DNA from: Climacium dendroides
Taxonomy: Eukaryota; Streptophyta; Bryopsida; Hypnales; Climaciaceae
DNA length: 64,000 bases
Direction of reading: 5' to 3'
Assembly (NCBI GenBank): GCA_950106755.1
Contig: OX467087.1
Location: forward strand, 14,512,047 to 14,576,046
Shown here: piece after piece, positions 34,806 through 47,135 of the stretch
How positions within the stretch are numbered: the stretch's first letter is position 1
Layout of the letters: each line of letters starts with the position of its first letter
Translations under genes and position numbers: made by a program
The notes under the pieces: model-generated
Databases searched by the model: none
Told to the model about the DNA's origin: nothing
The model's input: only the letters and a program-made list of their open reading frames with translations

Positions 34806-37740
34806 GGTAACTTAACCGCCCTCGAATTTTTAATTCAGAATTGTTTCATTTTCAGTTTTCTTGGCGTACTCTAGCTAGCTTGACCTACTAGCTTGCTTGT
34901 GAAGGGTGGCCTGGCCTGAGTCACGGATCATTGAGGTCCGGCCCCCACTAGCGTGCTGCATCCCCCGCCTCCAGGCGCTTGATTGATCCTGGATCCTTCA
35001 TGATTCCGGGCCAGCCCTGGCTCGCCTTGACTGCTTCCGAATTGACAACGACTTGGAGAACGATCTTGTGAGCAGCTGGCTCATGAGCTCCTGGACCAGT
35101 TTAATTGCTGCAGGCGATAGAACTGCATCGGGATCTAGCTCAAAAAGCAGACCCCTTGAGTTGCGCAGGGGCTATCTCCAGGATAGTTCTGTTGCGTGCG
35201 ATTGGCTTGGGCTGCAGGCCACTGTGGGTCATGGGGAGCAGCCACCCACCTGCATTGCCACCTGCATTGGCTTTCCCTGATGTGAGTTCTGGCCGACCTT
35301 CGAATCTTGTTGCTGGATTCTTTGGGCTTCAGTTGGGATATTATCGAGCTAGCATCTATCCATGTGGCCTGGCTGCTGTCGTGGAGTTTTACCCTTCGTT
35401 TGAATTGCTCTCCCCCTGATCAAGGTAGAAATGCCCAATCACTTTCGTGTCTAGCTAGCTGCAGCTGCAGGCCCACACGGTTCGTCATTCAGAGCGACTC
35501 TTTTTTCGCCCAAATACACAGAATCAGCCAGCGACGCTAGTTACGTACGACAGTGACTGTGGTCAAAATTCAATTGGATGTCGACGAACGTTAAGATGGC
35601 CATAAAGTGGCAATCATACATTATTTTCGATCGGATCGAAAGGCGCGCTGGGGTTTACTAACACGCCTTGGTCAGCTAAAAGTGATCGATCGTAAGTTGG
35701 GTAATCAAATTCCCAGACTGGATCATTCAAATGAAACACATAATTAGCAAGCCCCTGTTGCATTTCATTCTTCGAATGTGAACTAAGTTATGGCGCATGT
35801 ATATATGTTGCCAAATGTTCAGTCCGTGACACTGTGGCACGTTGAATCGCATGATGTCCCCATCCACTCACGAATTTCAAGTACGGGCCGGTGTCGCAAA
35901 CACTCACTCAAGCAATCCTAACGTGAACTGCACTAAGTACTAACAACTCGATCGATCGACCGAATAACAGCCGAGACGCCAAGCCAAACATTTCTCTACT
36001 CGAAATCCAACAGCTCTACCTATGTAATTGCAAAAACATCTGATCAGAAGCTGAATGATGGTTTCTTAATTTCACTTACCAGTATACATGTAATTATGCG
36101 TGAGGTGAGGCAAATATAATGTGCGTACGTACTGGATAATTACCTTCCCTTCGAGCTTCATCGGTAATTTGACCGGGCGAACACGCAACCATTTCAATGA
36201 TCGATGTTAATGCGAGGCATCAATATGTATAGAATTATATGCTGAATCATCTTCGTCTTCGGGCACTAGAATTATATGTTTGGCACTAGAATTATATGTA
36301 TAGAATTATATGTTTGGTCTTTCTTGCTATCATCCAACACCTTTTTTCTCCGTTGTGTGCTAGAATGTATTATTAAGACTTCAATCTTCTTAACTTAAAA
36401 TTTTGTACTAAAGCTCTTTGAGGTAATAAAATCCATGTTGGAATGTCAAGTTCACAAGCAATATTTTTTGAAATCAATCTTTTGTTGCCAATGTACTAAA
36501 AAGCCCCTCCTACAAGGCTACAATGATTTGGTTTTACCAAAATACTAGAAATGTGTCTATTTGAGGAAAAAGTGAGACATGGAATTTTGTCAAAGGAGAA
36601 AATTTGTGCATTTTGCAATGTTATTTGAAGATGTTTCCACCTCCAAATCAATCCAATTTACAAAATTCAATATTCAAGAATCAATGTAGATTTATGTTTC
36701 TAAAATCTAAATTTAATGTAGATTTCATTGCACATAATCAATATAATTAATAGATTTTGGAGTCTCAAATCTAACTAATATGTAGACTTTGAACTTTCAA
36801 TCTCATTGATTTGTATATTTTTGAATTTTTGATCAAAATCTTTTTTAGGTTTCACAGGTTCAAAATGCTAGTAACATGTAGATTTCATTTTTTTAAACAT
36901 TTTATAATTGTATATATTATAAAATTTCCTAGGTTTCTAAACATAAAAATTCTCTAGTTGTGTTGGATTTTTGTGAATAGATTTCATTGCCTTGGAGCTT
37001 GACAACTTACAAGTTTTATGTGTCCAACTTCACAATACCCTTGAAAGTAGTAGGAGACAATCAAATCTTATAAAACCTACCAAAATAATATTTAGTAGAA
37101 AGAACATTGAAATGTAAGATGTGTCAATGTATTGTAAAGTCTATCAATTTGAATTGCACAAACGGAATTTGGAAGGAATTTATGAAAACCCCTTCAAAGA
37201 ATCAAAAAAAATTCATGATTTCTTTTTATTCTTTAAAGATTCCTCCTACAATGACATTAGAACATTGGAAAACATAAAAATTGGTAAAAACTAGCAAGGA
37301 CAAACTTTAGAATCTCCAAAGCAAACATAGGGAATTCCAAACAAGTTCATTGTGGTTGAGAATTTAGAGAATTTTTTCAAAAATTGAGATTTAATTTTCA
37401 TTCTTAAAAATATTGTTGAACAATAGTAAATACAAGATGGAAGAAAAACCTAAATTGTTTATAACACTAACAAAAAATGGAATCAAAGCATATCAATTCT
37501 AACTAAGGGATTGTTGAAGTAAACCATGTGGGACCTCTCTTTATTGGAAAATTTTGAAAATTGAGTCAAAAAACATATCCTACATTAGGGGGGTTAATTA
37601 GATGCATTGATTGCCTAATAAATAAGGTTTTTCATAACTTTCACATCAATAATCCAAATGGAACAAATCAAAGATTTTCTTGTAGATAAAAACATTTCTA
37701 TTAGAAAAAAAAAATTGTTTCGTTTTTTGACATGGGAAGG

Positions 37741-38334
37741 ACTCATTCAAGTGATTAATAAATATTCGTTTCCATTTTCTGTGATTTTCTGTGGAGTGGT
37801 TGGCTCAATTTCACTTGCCATTTGTTGATGGATTGCTGTTGAATTGGTGAAACCATCGCTTGCTCAAATGGAGTCACCCATACAAAATTAAAGTTTAAAC
37901 AATTAAAATTTTTGTTGAATGTTTATCATCAATATAAATGATTGCTGCAAGGATTGCACGCCATTTATATTGTAAACTTCTGTCTTATATTTATTGTTTA
38001 GATTTTATGATCCCCAAAGTTCTATGACCATGTTTTAGCAAACACCACTCCAAAACTATCATTTCTAAATTGCAAAGAGCAAAACTTTCAAACACTAGTT
38101 TCTTTCACTATAATTAGGATTTGCAACCTAGGGCAAACAATGTTTGTGAAGCGACATTCAATTCCTTAAGTAACATATGATAAAAAAAACGTTCAAAAAT
38201 CAAATGTTGCTTCAATTAACATTCTCAATGTTGTATATTCTCACATTTGAAAGCATTCTCCCATAGTTTTAGCCTTAGTCATGGTAGAAGGGAGAGTCGG
38301 AGAGAAGATATAAAAATTGTATGAAGTTTAAAAC
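37741..38334. repeat. Far-upstream block U, copy 3
   Basis: Same direction and length as block U at 26398-26991, beginning CTCATTCAAGTGATTAAT. It lies about 14 bases inside the inner end of the inverted repeat and has no partner at the right arm's inner end, so the inverted duplication broke at this edge. Confidence 0.65.
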
Positions 38335-39060
38335 TTAAACCCCTAAGGTAGTAGTCCCTAAAGTAATAAGGACACAAGGCCTCTTTTTCATTAAAAACAC
38401 TCATAATTGCCATTTCTATAATTCTATTGCATTGAGGTAAGAAAACAAAAAACAAATTTTTATATCATTGAATTACAAGAGCTAACGATTAACTTGTATA
38501 AAACATGAGGGTATTTTTTTGAGAAATAAGTATTTGAATTCTAAAGTAAGGAAATTTTGCTTAGGGACATTGGTTCACTTAAGTTAAAACCTTTAATGCT
38601 ATTAACTTGTAGGAAGAGAATGTTGTTTTAATAAGAGAAATTTCAAAAGCTTTGACATTGTGAATTTCACGATATTGTTATTAAAAGTTCTCTCAAAGAT
38701 CCAAACAACATTTTTTTGGAATATAGCAATTTTGGGAACTCAATAATATAACTAATAGTTTTTTTTATTTTTTATTTATTTTACTTAACATGTGTCCTAG
38801 GAGTCACTTTAAGGAACAACAATTTTTTTAGTTCTTGAATACATGGTTAAAAAGTTATTGAATGATATGTTATATTCATTGCTCTGCAAGTAAGGTGGGC
38901 AACACAAAATACTTCTTTAAAATCTTCTTTCTTAAGGAATAGAAATTTGAAATTGATATTCTAGATTTTTATAGACGTGGAGAAAATTAAATCATTTCAT
39001 TTACATTAATGAGATTAAAATTATGAGAAATTTGAGTTTACAGGTAGCTATGGAAGCCAC
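38335..39060 (+). mobile_element. Diverged TTAA-family sequence
   Basis: Begins TTAAACCCCTAAGG and has the family opening (CAAGGCCTCTTTTTCATT, ATTGCCATTTCTATAATTC). Later motifs match the foldback copy (ACATGGTTAAAAAGTTATTG at about 38853). No clean right end was found; a CACTA-like remnant starts at 39064. Confidence 0.4.
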
Positions 39061-39063
39061 AAT

Positions 39064-39235
39064 CACTAGAAGCAAAAAGTGTTCGCTACAACTAGTTATA
39101 GAATGACTAAGTGTTTTGTTCAACTATCTTGCAACTTTAGCCTTTATTATTACCACCAAATCTTACATGTGCATTATTTTAGTCGTAAAGTAGTTGAAGA
39201 ATGAAATGTAAGATTATAGGAGTGTAACAAAGTTT
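39064..39235 (+). mobile_element. Truncated relative of the CACTA element
   Basis: Starts CACTAGAAGCAAAAAGTGT, close to the left end of the element at 47136. It continues with ACCACCAAATCTTACATGT, AGTCGTAAAGTAGT and GAAGAATGAAATG segments in the same order as that element's first 170 bp. No right end is present. Confidence 0.5.
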
Positions 39236-39470
39236 AAATTTAGAATGAATGCAAACTAATGGGTTGTGTAACAAACATTTGTACTATTTGTTGCATTTTG
39301 TAACATTACTCATGATTTTTTAAATAGCCCTTTAATTTTGGAGAACCAATTTGAAAAAATGTGTACACCTTTTAAATGAAGGTAATTACCAAAAAAATAA
39401 CATAGAAAAATTCTCTAAATAGGAGAACTAAAAAAGTGCCAAATCTCAAGAAAATAGATCCTTTGATGTT

Positions 39471-40386
39471 TTAACCCCTAATGTCCCAAGGCCTTTTTTC
39501 CATGAAAAAACACTCAAAACTATCATTTTTATAGCTATGAGAAAAACAAATTTTTGGGATATCTACTTGTAGGATCTCATCTAAACTGGTATAAAAATAT
39601 GTTGCATAAATTTTACAAACTTTGATTGGGTAGATTGCAAGATATTTATGTTTAAAGTGAAGGAAACAAATTTTCTTACACCTTGCTCAACTACATTATT
39701 TGGCTTTAAACCTTCATAACTTATAATTTTTGCTCTATTAATTTTGAATTAAAAAATTTATATGATAAAGAATTGAATTTAGATTTTAGAAAAATAATTC
39801 ACTAAAAACACACTTAATTTTCATTCATTAAATAATTGTTTAGTAGAAATAGGTTCAAGATTGAAGGAAAATCTAAATTACTAATAGTTCTAAGATGGAA
39901 TTGCAATACACTAATTTCAATAATGAGATTGTTCTAGTACAAGATCTTAACCTTGTAAAATATTATTTTTTGAGAAATTTTGAAAATTGAGGTTAGAAAT
40001 GAATTCTATAAGTTATTTTTTCAAAAAGTTGTTCTAATTGCCTAAAAACAAGATTATCTATAACTTTCTCATAACAAATTCAAATGGAATGAATCAAAGC
40101 TTGACATGTACATAAAAATATAATCTACATAGAACAAATTTTAGAATTTTTTTACTTTAAATATTTTTGAAAGTTTTTCTCTGCCCACCAAATAAAAAAA
40201 GGTTTTTTTGTTCCATAACTTTTACCCTTGGGCTCAAATTGTAATCAAAATTATAGTTTTAAAAAGCTAATGTATGTTCCTATCTTCATTAAAAGATTTA
40301 GAAAATCACAACAAATATTTAGACCATAGGAGCTTGCCCAAAATCCATTTTCTCCCTTGAAAGAATAATGGGACTTTACCAGTTAA
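39471..40386 (+). mobile_element. TTAA-flanked element, full length
   Basis: 916 bp from TTAACCCCTAATGTCCCAAG to GGGACTTTACCAGTTAA. It aligns along its length with 45844-46761 (for example the ATTGCAAGATATTT, AATTGTTTAGTAGAA, TTCTAAGATGGAATTG and CATAACTTTCTCAT stretches). No coding frame. Confidence 0.7.
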
Positions 40387-41328
40387 TTAGTGAAAAATAG
40401 GAAAAATAAATAAAATATAATAAAATAAAAAAATTCCATTTGTAACAACTCTATGGGGATGGTCATTCACCAAATGAGCCACCAACTTAATATTTTACAT
40501 GTTCCAAAATACAAGTTGAAAGAGGCTCAATTTATAGACTTCTACACCACATAAAATTAAGTATTTTTATAATTCGTTTAGGCAATAGTTATAAGTCTAC
40601 TACAGACCATCTCCTCCAAACTTCAACTCAAAAGTTTTGGGAGGGGGTATCAAAAAATTCTAGAAAAAAACCAAACTAGCAAATGTGACAAAAAGTTGGG
40701 GCTATTTTTGGACAATACAATTTTTTTCGAAAATTAAAAAAAACAAATAGGCAAGGCATATAATAGTCATGAGAACCTTACAATAAATCTTGAGTCATTT
40801 GGAGCCTAAATACAAAATTCATGGCTAAAAAACAAATGAGCATGCATGGTGTGATGCAAAATGAAGAAATGTGTTTCTTGCAATAACCCTATTTTCCATC
40901 CCATAGTGAGCACAATTCAAAATATTGATAGGATTACACTCCATGGAAACCACCTTATCAATAATTCAATATACATTCACATCCCAACTCGTTAATTCAA
41001 CTACAAAACAATTGCAAGTGGAATTGCATAAAATTTTAATTCAACTAGCTAGGTAAAGACTCCATTTGTATAGTTAGGTACACTTCATTTATGAATTCTC
41101 GATTGCAACAGTGATGCACAGGAAAGTTCATGAACTTGGCAAAGTTTTATCATGTTCAAAAACATTCCGATTTTCAAACCAAAAGTTGCAATGGGATCCT
41201 AGTGAAGAGTACTTTACTAATACAAGAAATGTGTACATAAAAACTTCAAAATGATGAAGCATAAAAACATCAAAATGATGAAGCATTGTTTTTCAAAATG
41301 ATGAAGCATTGTACAATGAATATGCAAA
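40387..41328. other. AT-rich spacer
   Basis: No gene is visible. A short repeat of AAAATGATGAAGCAT occurs three to four times at 41250-41312. Confidence 0.4.
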
Positions 41329-41329
41329 C

Positions 41330-42340
41330 TACCTACCACTGAGTGCTACCCCCCCCATTGTTGAAATCACGGCTTGCATTTGCTTAGGCATGGTTTGAAT
41401 CAACCGTTGAAGTTGTTCAAGAGAAATGTTATCCCAAATGACTTGAATGAGTGCACTCATTTCCTCCTTGTTGCTTGGTTTCTTGTAATAACAAAACTTG
41501 TCTTTCATGATTTTCCAAAGGTTCTCAATGGGGTTCAAGTTGGGCAAATTTGCAAGCCATTGCAATTTCTATATGCCATGTGCTTGTCTCCAAAGTTTGG
41601 GAAGCTTACCACAATGTACAGGAGCGCCATCTTCCATAGTTCCATTAGGAAAAGATCATATGATGTGTCGTACATGAAATAAAAGCCAAAGAGAACACTA
41701 TCAAAGACATGTTTCACAAAAGCAATTGTTGTTTGCTCCCCTTGTGGCAAAAATACGGGAGGAATTTTGTCAAAGCTTGTAAATGCTTCCCACACCATAA
41801 CAAATGTTCTCTCTAATTTGAATGTTGACACAAGACATCGGTTAGCATATCTTTCATGACTTTTTTTCCAAACTCAAATCTGTTGGGAGTCTTTATCCAA
41901 TTCAAAAAAACATTCATCTATCCAGATAATCTTTGTCCAATTCTCGACTATCCAATGCTTGTATCTACAAGCAAATGCTAATCTTTGTTTTCTATGAATT
42001 ACATTAAGGTAGGATTTCCTTACAGCTATTTGATTTTCAAATCCAAGTGGTCGAATGTGCTTGCGGATGGTGATTGTGTGAACTGTGAACTCCAAAAGTC
42101 TCCGCAAGTGATACTAAGTTTAGCCGACAATCTCCATGAATGAAGCATGCTAAATCCCTAACTATACGGTCAAATAGCTTTGGTGGTCACGATTTAGGTT
42201 TTTGAGTGGTATTCAATCCAATTTCTTCCACTTTGTCAAAACTATAGAAATGGGAGAACGAGGCATTACTAATAATTCTACAATTCGTTCAGATTTTATC
42301 CCACCATGTCTTATTTCTATGATCAAGCCCCTCTAATGAT
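41330..42340 (-). pseudogene. Dead Tc1/mariner-type transposase
   Basis: The reverse strand encodes the parts of a Tc1-like transposase in order. These are a helix-turn-helix region (RLNLVSLAETFGVH, preceded by RPPKLFDRIVRDL-like sequence), VRKSYLNVIHRKQRLAFACR, the first catalytic Asp in KIIWIDECFFELD, VMVWEAF, the second Asp in MEDGAPVH, and NLPNLNPIENLWKIMKD with the third acidic residue. The frame changes several times. A TAG separates GI from KLQWLANLP at about 41570, so no active protein can be made. DDE enzymes of this family cut and paste DNA into TA dinucleotides. It lies in the loop between the inverted arms. I could not identify its terminal repeats. Confidence 0.75.
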
Positions 42341-44315
42341 TGCTCAACATTTGTGTTCACATGATAATCTATAGATTGCGATTAAGTGCACGAGAATTGA
42401 ACAAAGAGATTGAAAAAATTGAAAATTAGTTGTAGAATTAGACAAAGGAAGAAAACATGGATGTAAACTCACCAAGTGTGATTTGGAAAAGTCAAAATGA
42501 GCTGAAATGGGGAACAAGCTAAAACAATCTCAAAATGAGTGGAAATCGAGGAAAAATGAAGTGGATAACAAGTGAAAATGGAGCTAAAACCAAGCCAAAG
42601 CACTCCAAGTTGAACCGACGAGAACAAATCCAATGAAATAGGGAAGAAGAAGGCCAGTAAGTAATTCCATAAGCATCGGTGCTTTCACCCAGCCTAGGCA
42701 CAATCAAGCAAGTATAAGAACCCCCTCCCAATCGGCCAAACAATGGGTTGAAAAATCGCAAGGAGCTGATCCGGAAGTGAAGCTCAGAGGAAGTGCAATG
42801 GCGATGGAAAATCAGGTGGCGGCAACGCCATTTGAGGGAGTAATGAAATGTGATTTTTGAAGTCCACAATGGTAATGGCATTAAATGGCAAAACATAGAG
42901 CCCTAGGCGTAGGGCTAGTAGTGGGACCAAGTCGCAAAATTTGGAGGAAGAAGGGCACCTCCACCAATGGTGGCAAATGGAGAAAGAATTAAAAACCATA
43001 GAGTAGGGAAGGCAGAGGCCCAAAATTTGTAAATAAAGTGTACCATACTATACAATGATTGTAGTTTTTCTAATCGTCTTATATTAATTGCTCCATATCA
43101 ATTGTCATGAGTACAATTAGGTTGAACATATAAGACTTGTTTGTTGTTGTACTCTTATGCAATGAATAATATAAATAGAATTCTAAAACTTGTACAATCT
43201 ATAAGTTTCCACAATCAATAGAAATCTCAAAATACTAAAATCTAAGAAATTATAATGTTTTCAAATAAATAAAATCTACTAAATATCAATATTTGAACTT
43301 CTAAAATCTAAAAAAAAGATAGATCTCAAATTTTAAAATGTACAAATCATTGAGACTAGAATTTCAAAATCTACAAATCTATAAAATCTACAAAATCTAT
43401 ATGGCAATGAATGCCATATAGGCAACTACATCAAAAGAGTACACCAATGAAGTTCCAACCAAGCTATCAAATGAAAAACAACCCTATTATCTTTTAGGAC
43501 TATAATTCCTAAAACGACTTGTCCACAAGAACTGCAAGTTTCCAAATTAGCACTACTAGTCACAAATGTCCCATTCAACTAAAAAATCAATTGCTCTTTG
43601 TACTCAAGAAAACTTCATTTTTTTCTTATGAAGGTTGTAGTAGTTTGTATCAAATTTGATATAAAGGTGCACTATTGTACTAGACACCAAAAATTGTGGC
43701 ATTTATAGATTTAGACAAAGCTCTCAAACTAAAACAAGTTATGCTTTTTGTTTTAGGTTGCATACCTTGAAAGAGCTAAATTCATGGAATTCTAACAAAT
43801 AATATAACAATTTTAACATTCGCCCTTTATAATATCTATAAAAGACTATGAATTCTTGTTGTAATGGATACAATACTATTGAGCTAGTTAAAATGTTTGG
43901 TATAATAAATATTTGTAGAGGGTCTTTGCAAGAAATACATACTATATTTGGATCAAAATAGCCTATTTTAGTGATGATTGTGCCTTTAGAATAGTTTTTT
44001 TAAACAAAATAAAATTTGGATAATTATTAAAGCATTGAAATTAATATATTTTTAAAAATTTATACCTAAAAAATATATCCCTGAAAGTTATGCACAAAAA
44101 AAATATGATGAAAAATACCAAAAAATGGATATTCTAAAAAAATTCAAAAAAATAAAAATAAAAATATTTTTCTAACTTAAAGATGCTCCTTTCAAACCAT
44201 TTTCATCTTTGAAAAAATAAAATTGTGTTCTTTGCACTTGAGCAAAGGTAGTGCACTTTGAGCACATGTAGAAGTAAATAGTTTTATTATTTTTAAAAAA
44301 CCTCTTAGTGGACTT
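42341..44315. other. AT-rich spacer, no supported gene
   Basis: The segment 42500-43020 is less AT-rich and has reverse-strand open frames of 80-125 codons, but their composition is not protein-like and they overlap each other. The rest is AT-rich. Confidence 0.4.
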
Positions 44316-44591
44316 CATCACAAAGTTTAAACCCTATGGTTTGTCAACAGTTATCATATGGTTATCATTTTTTCATGGGTTTGCACGTTAATTACAATTT
44401 ATTGCATCATTACAATACATTACTTCACATTGTTATCGCATCATTACAATGCATTACTTGCAACTGCATCATAATGATGCAAAGTAATGCATCGTAATGA
44501 TGTGATAAATTGCAATTAACGTGCAAACCCATGAAAAAACGATAACCACATGAGAACTGTTAATAAACTGTAGGGTCTAAACTTTGTGATG
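44316..44591. mobile_element. Foldback MITE with CTT target duplication
   Basis: A 276-bp near-perfect inverted repeat. Both ends read inward CATCACAAAGTTTA and both arms contain TTTTTTCATGGGTTTGCACG followed by TTAATT(A/G)CAATTTAT. The centre is rich in GCATCAT and ATGATGC. CTT occurs directly outside each end (44313-44315 and 44592-44594), a plausible 3-bp target duplication. No coding capacity. Confidence 0.75.
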
Positions 44592-45843
44592 CTTGTTAAC
44601 TTTTATTAGTAGAAGTGCTTGGATCTCAATTTTGAACTTCAAATTTGCATTCTTGGGGCAAAAAAAGTACTCAAATCCCTCCAAATAGCCAAGGTAGACA
44701 TCCAATTAGGAAATGTTTAAAAATAGTAAAATAATTCTTTTAAATGGAAAGATTATTCAATGTGCACAACTACCACATGTACCCTCATTTAAAATTCCAT
44801 GTTAAATTGATGTATGGCCCAAGGTTGTGAGCAAAAAACCACCTATTTGAGGCCAAAGAGACAAAACGTAGGACAGGTGTCTCTACTCAATCTAAAGTTA
44901 AAACATAGTATACGTGCCATAGTCTTACTAAAGCAAACAAAGGTCTACCAATGAGTATAGCCATTGACATGTTGCCACCATAAAATCATAATTTTGAATT
45001 TTTGAAATATATAAATAATTTAGCATAATATTTTTAGTATATAAGTTATTTCAATTTCATATTGGTTCACACATTTATACAAAACATTGGAATGTGTATT
45101 TTAAATTTAAATTTTGAAATTGAAATAACATTCCATTGTAATAATAATTTCTAGTAGATTTGAAATATACCTATGATTTTGTTGAACGCCATTAGCTAGA
45201 ATACAATGCATTTCAAGAGCTCAATCTTTTGTATCATGGCTAGTCCATTGCAACACTTTTGAAATGAAATATGGTCATTGAGGATTTGAATGATTAAACT
45301 ATATTTTTCTTTAGATTAAACTTAGTTGTAATGACATTGACACATCGATAGAAAATAACCAATTCAAAGTGATTTTTGAAAAGTCTTTTTCCATCCAAGA
45401 TTTATAATTGCAATAAATGTACATTGAGACTCAACCAAGACAACACTCTATTGTGACTAGTGTCTACTCTATATTTTTTATTGTGATTTTTAGATTGAGA
45501 TTATATTCTTAATCTATTGAAGAAATTGTAAGTATCCCCTTTCAAAAATTTTGGAAAAAAGGCAAATGAAATAATTATTCCAATTATAATCTTAAAGAGT
45601 GTAAGGGTCAAAATCTAAATTACACAATATTCAATATTGTGTATTTTTCCATTCAAGTTTTCTTCTTTCAAATACAATTTGTAGTATAGTAGTAGATCTT
45701 TTAGTATTTTATGTTGAATGTGTTATGCTAATGGTTGCATTGGAGTATTTACTTGAATGTATCAGTACTCAAATGCAAATGTTATACACTTAAAAATATG
45801 TTATTATTAGGATTCTTCTAATTATCCACATTTTATTTTATAT
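44592..45843. other. AT-rich spacer
   Basis: I see no gene, RNA or repeat that I can name. Confidence 0.4.
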
Positions 45844-46761
45844 TTAACCCCTAAAGCCCTAAGGGTGTTTTATATCAAAAAGCACTCAATACTGCCACTT
45901 CTATTGCGTTTACTTAAGAAAACCAAAAAAACAAATTTAAAAAAAAAAGTAACCATAATATCTTGTACTTAACTTGTCTAAGAATATGTGGTAAAAATTT
46001 CATCAAATTTGACTGCATAGATTGCAAAACATTTGTGTCCAAAGTGAAGAAAACAAGTTTTTTGCAACTTGCTTGATTAGATTTTTTGACATTGAATCTT
46101 TTTAATTGAAAATTTTTGTACTATTGATTTTGATTTTCTAAATTTTTATATTGAATAGTTGAGTTGAGAATCTAAGGAAAAAAATACAACAAAATAACAC
46201 TTAATTTTCACACATTAAAAAATTGTTACATAGAAGTAGTTTAAAGATTGAAGGAAAAACTAAATTGTTAATAGCTCTAAGATGGAATTGAAATATAATA
46301 ATACTAATGATGAGATTGTTTTAAAAAACAAACCTAACCTGAATTTAACAATTTTCTTAGAAAATTGTAAAAAATAGATTCACAAATGAGTTCTATAAAT
46401 TATTTCTTCAAGAAGATGCTTAAACTGCCCGAAAAACTAAGATTGTCCATAACTTTCTCATCACTAGTCCAAAATCAAAGATTCAAATATAGAAAGAATA
46501 TAATATTTTAGTGAATTTTTAAAAAAATTATTTAAAATTAATTTTTTTTTTGTGCTCCGTATTGACCTCCATTTTTGGCTTATTGTGCAAAACCTTTTTT
46601 TCCTAAGCACCAATTAAAATAAAAATTATATATCCACAAAGCTCTTGCAAAACTATACATTCTCAAAAAGTTTCAAAAACATTCACTAAAAATTGAGACA
46701 CTAGAAACCTACCCAAATTCAAATCATCCTCCAAGGAGACAAACAATCCTTTAGGGGTTAA
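45844..46761 (+). mobile_element. TTAA-flanked element, best-preserved ends
   Basis: 918 bp from TTAACCCCTAAAGCCCTAAG to CCTTTAGGGGTTAA, giving a 13-base exact terminal inverted match including TTAA. The interior aligns with 39471-40386. It stops about 60 bases before the right inner arm of the large inverted repeat. Confidence 0.75.
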
Positions 46762-47135
46762 ACATTTTATTGAAAAGCTCTATTATTGAAAATAACTAAT
46801 CTCGGGCACTAAAACAAATCTCAAAAAATGAAACAATTTTTTTTTTCTAATAGAAATGTTTTTATCTACAAGAAAATCTTTGATTTGTTCCATTTGGATT
46901 ATTGATGTGAAAGTTATGAAAAACCTTATTTATTAGGCAATCAATGCATCTAATTAACCCTCCTAATGTAGGATATGTTTTTTGACTCAATTTTCAAAAT
47001 TTTCCAATAAAGAGAGGTCCACATGGTTTACTTCAACAATCCCTTAGTTAGAATTGATATGCTTTGATTCCATTTTTTGTTGGTGTTATAAACAATTTAG
47101 GTTTTCTTTCCATCTTGTATTTACTATTGTTCAAC

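Larger units (their letters stand above)
32435..37727. repeat. Inner inverted repeat, left arm
   Basis: Pairs with about 46825-53156. Between about 32440 and 36226 the paired positions sum to 85591. By eye I found two substitutions (35215/50376 and 35540/50051) and one 5-bp indel near 36105. Beyond that the arms stay homologous but differ by replacements: 36713-37414 here against the CACTA element on the right, and about 85 bp here against about 660 bp on the right near 36226-36311. Confidence 0.85.

Noticed and set aside
42519..43023. Two overlapping reverse-strand frames of 80-125 codons upstream of the Tc1 remnant
   Set aside because: Composition is not protein-like and the frames do not match the transposase or any family I know.
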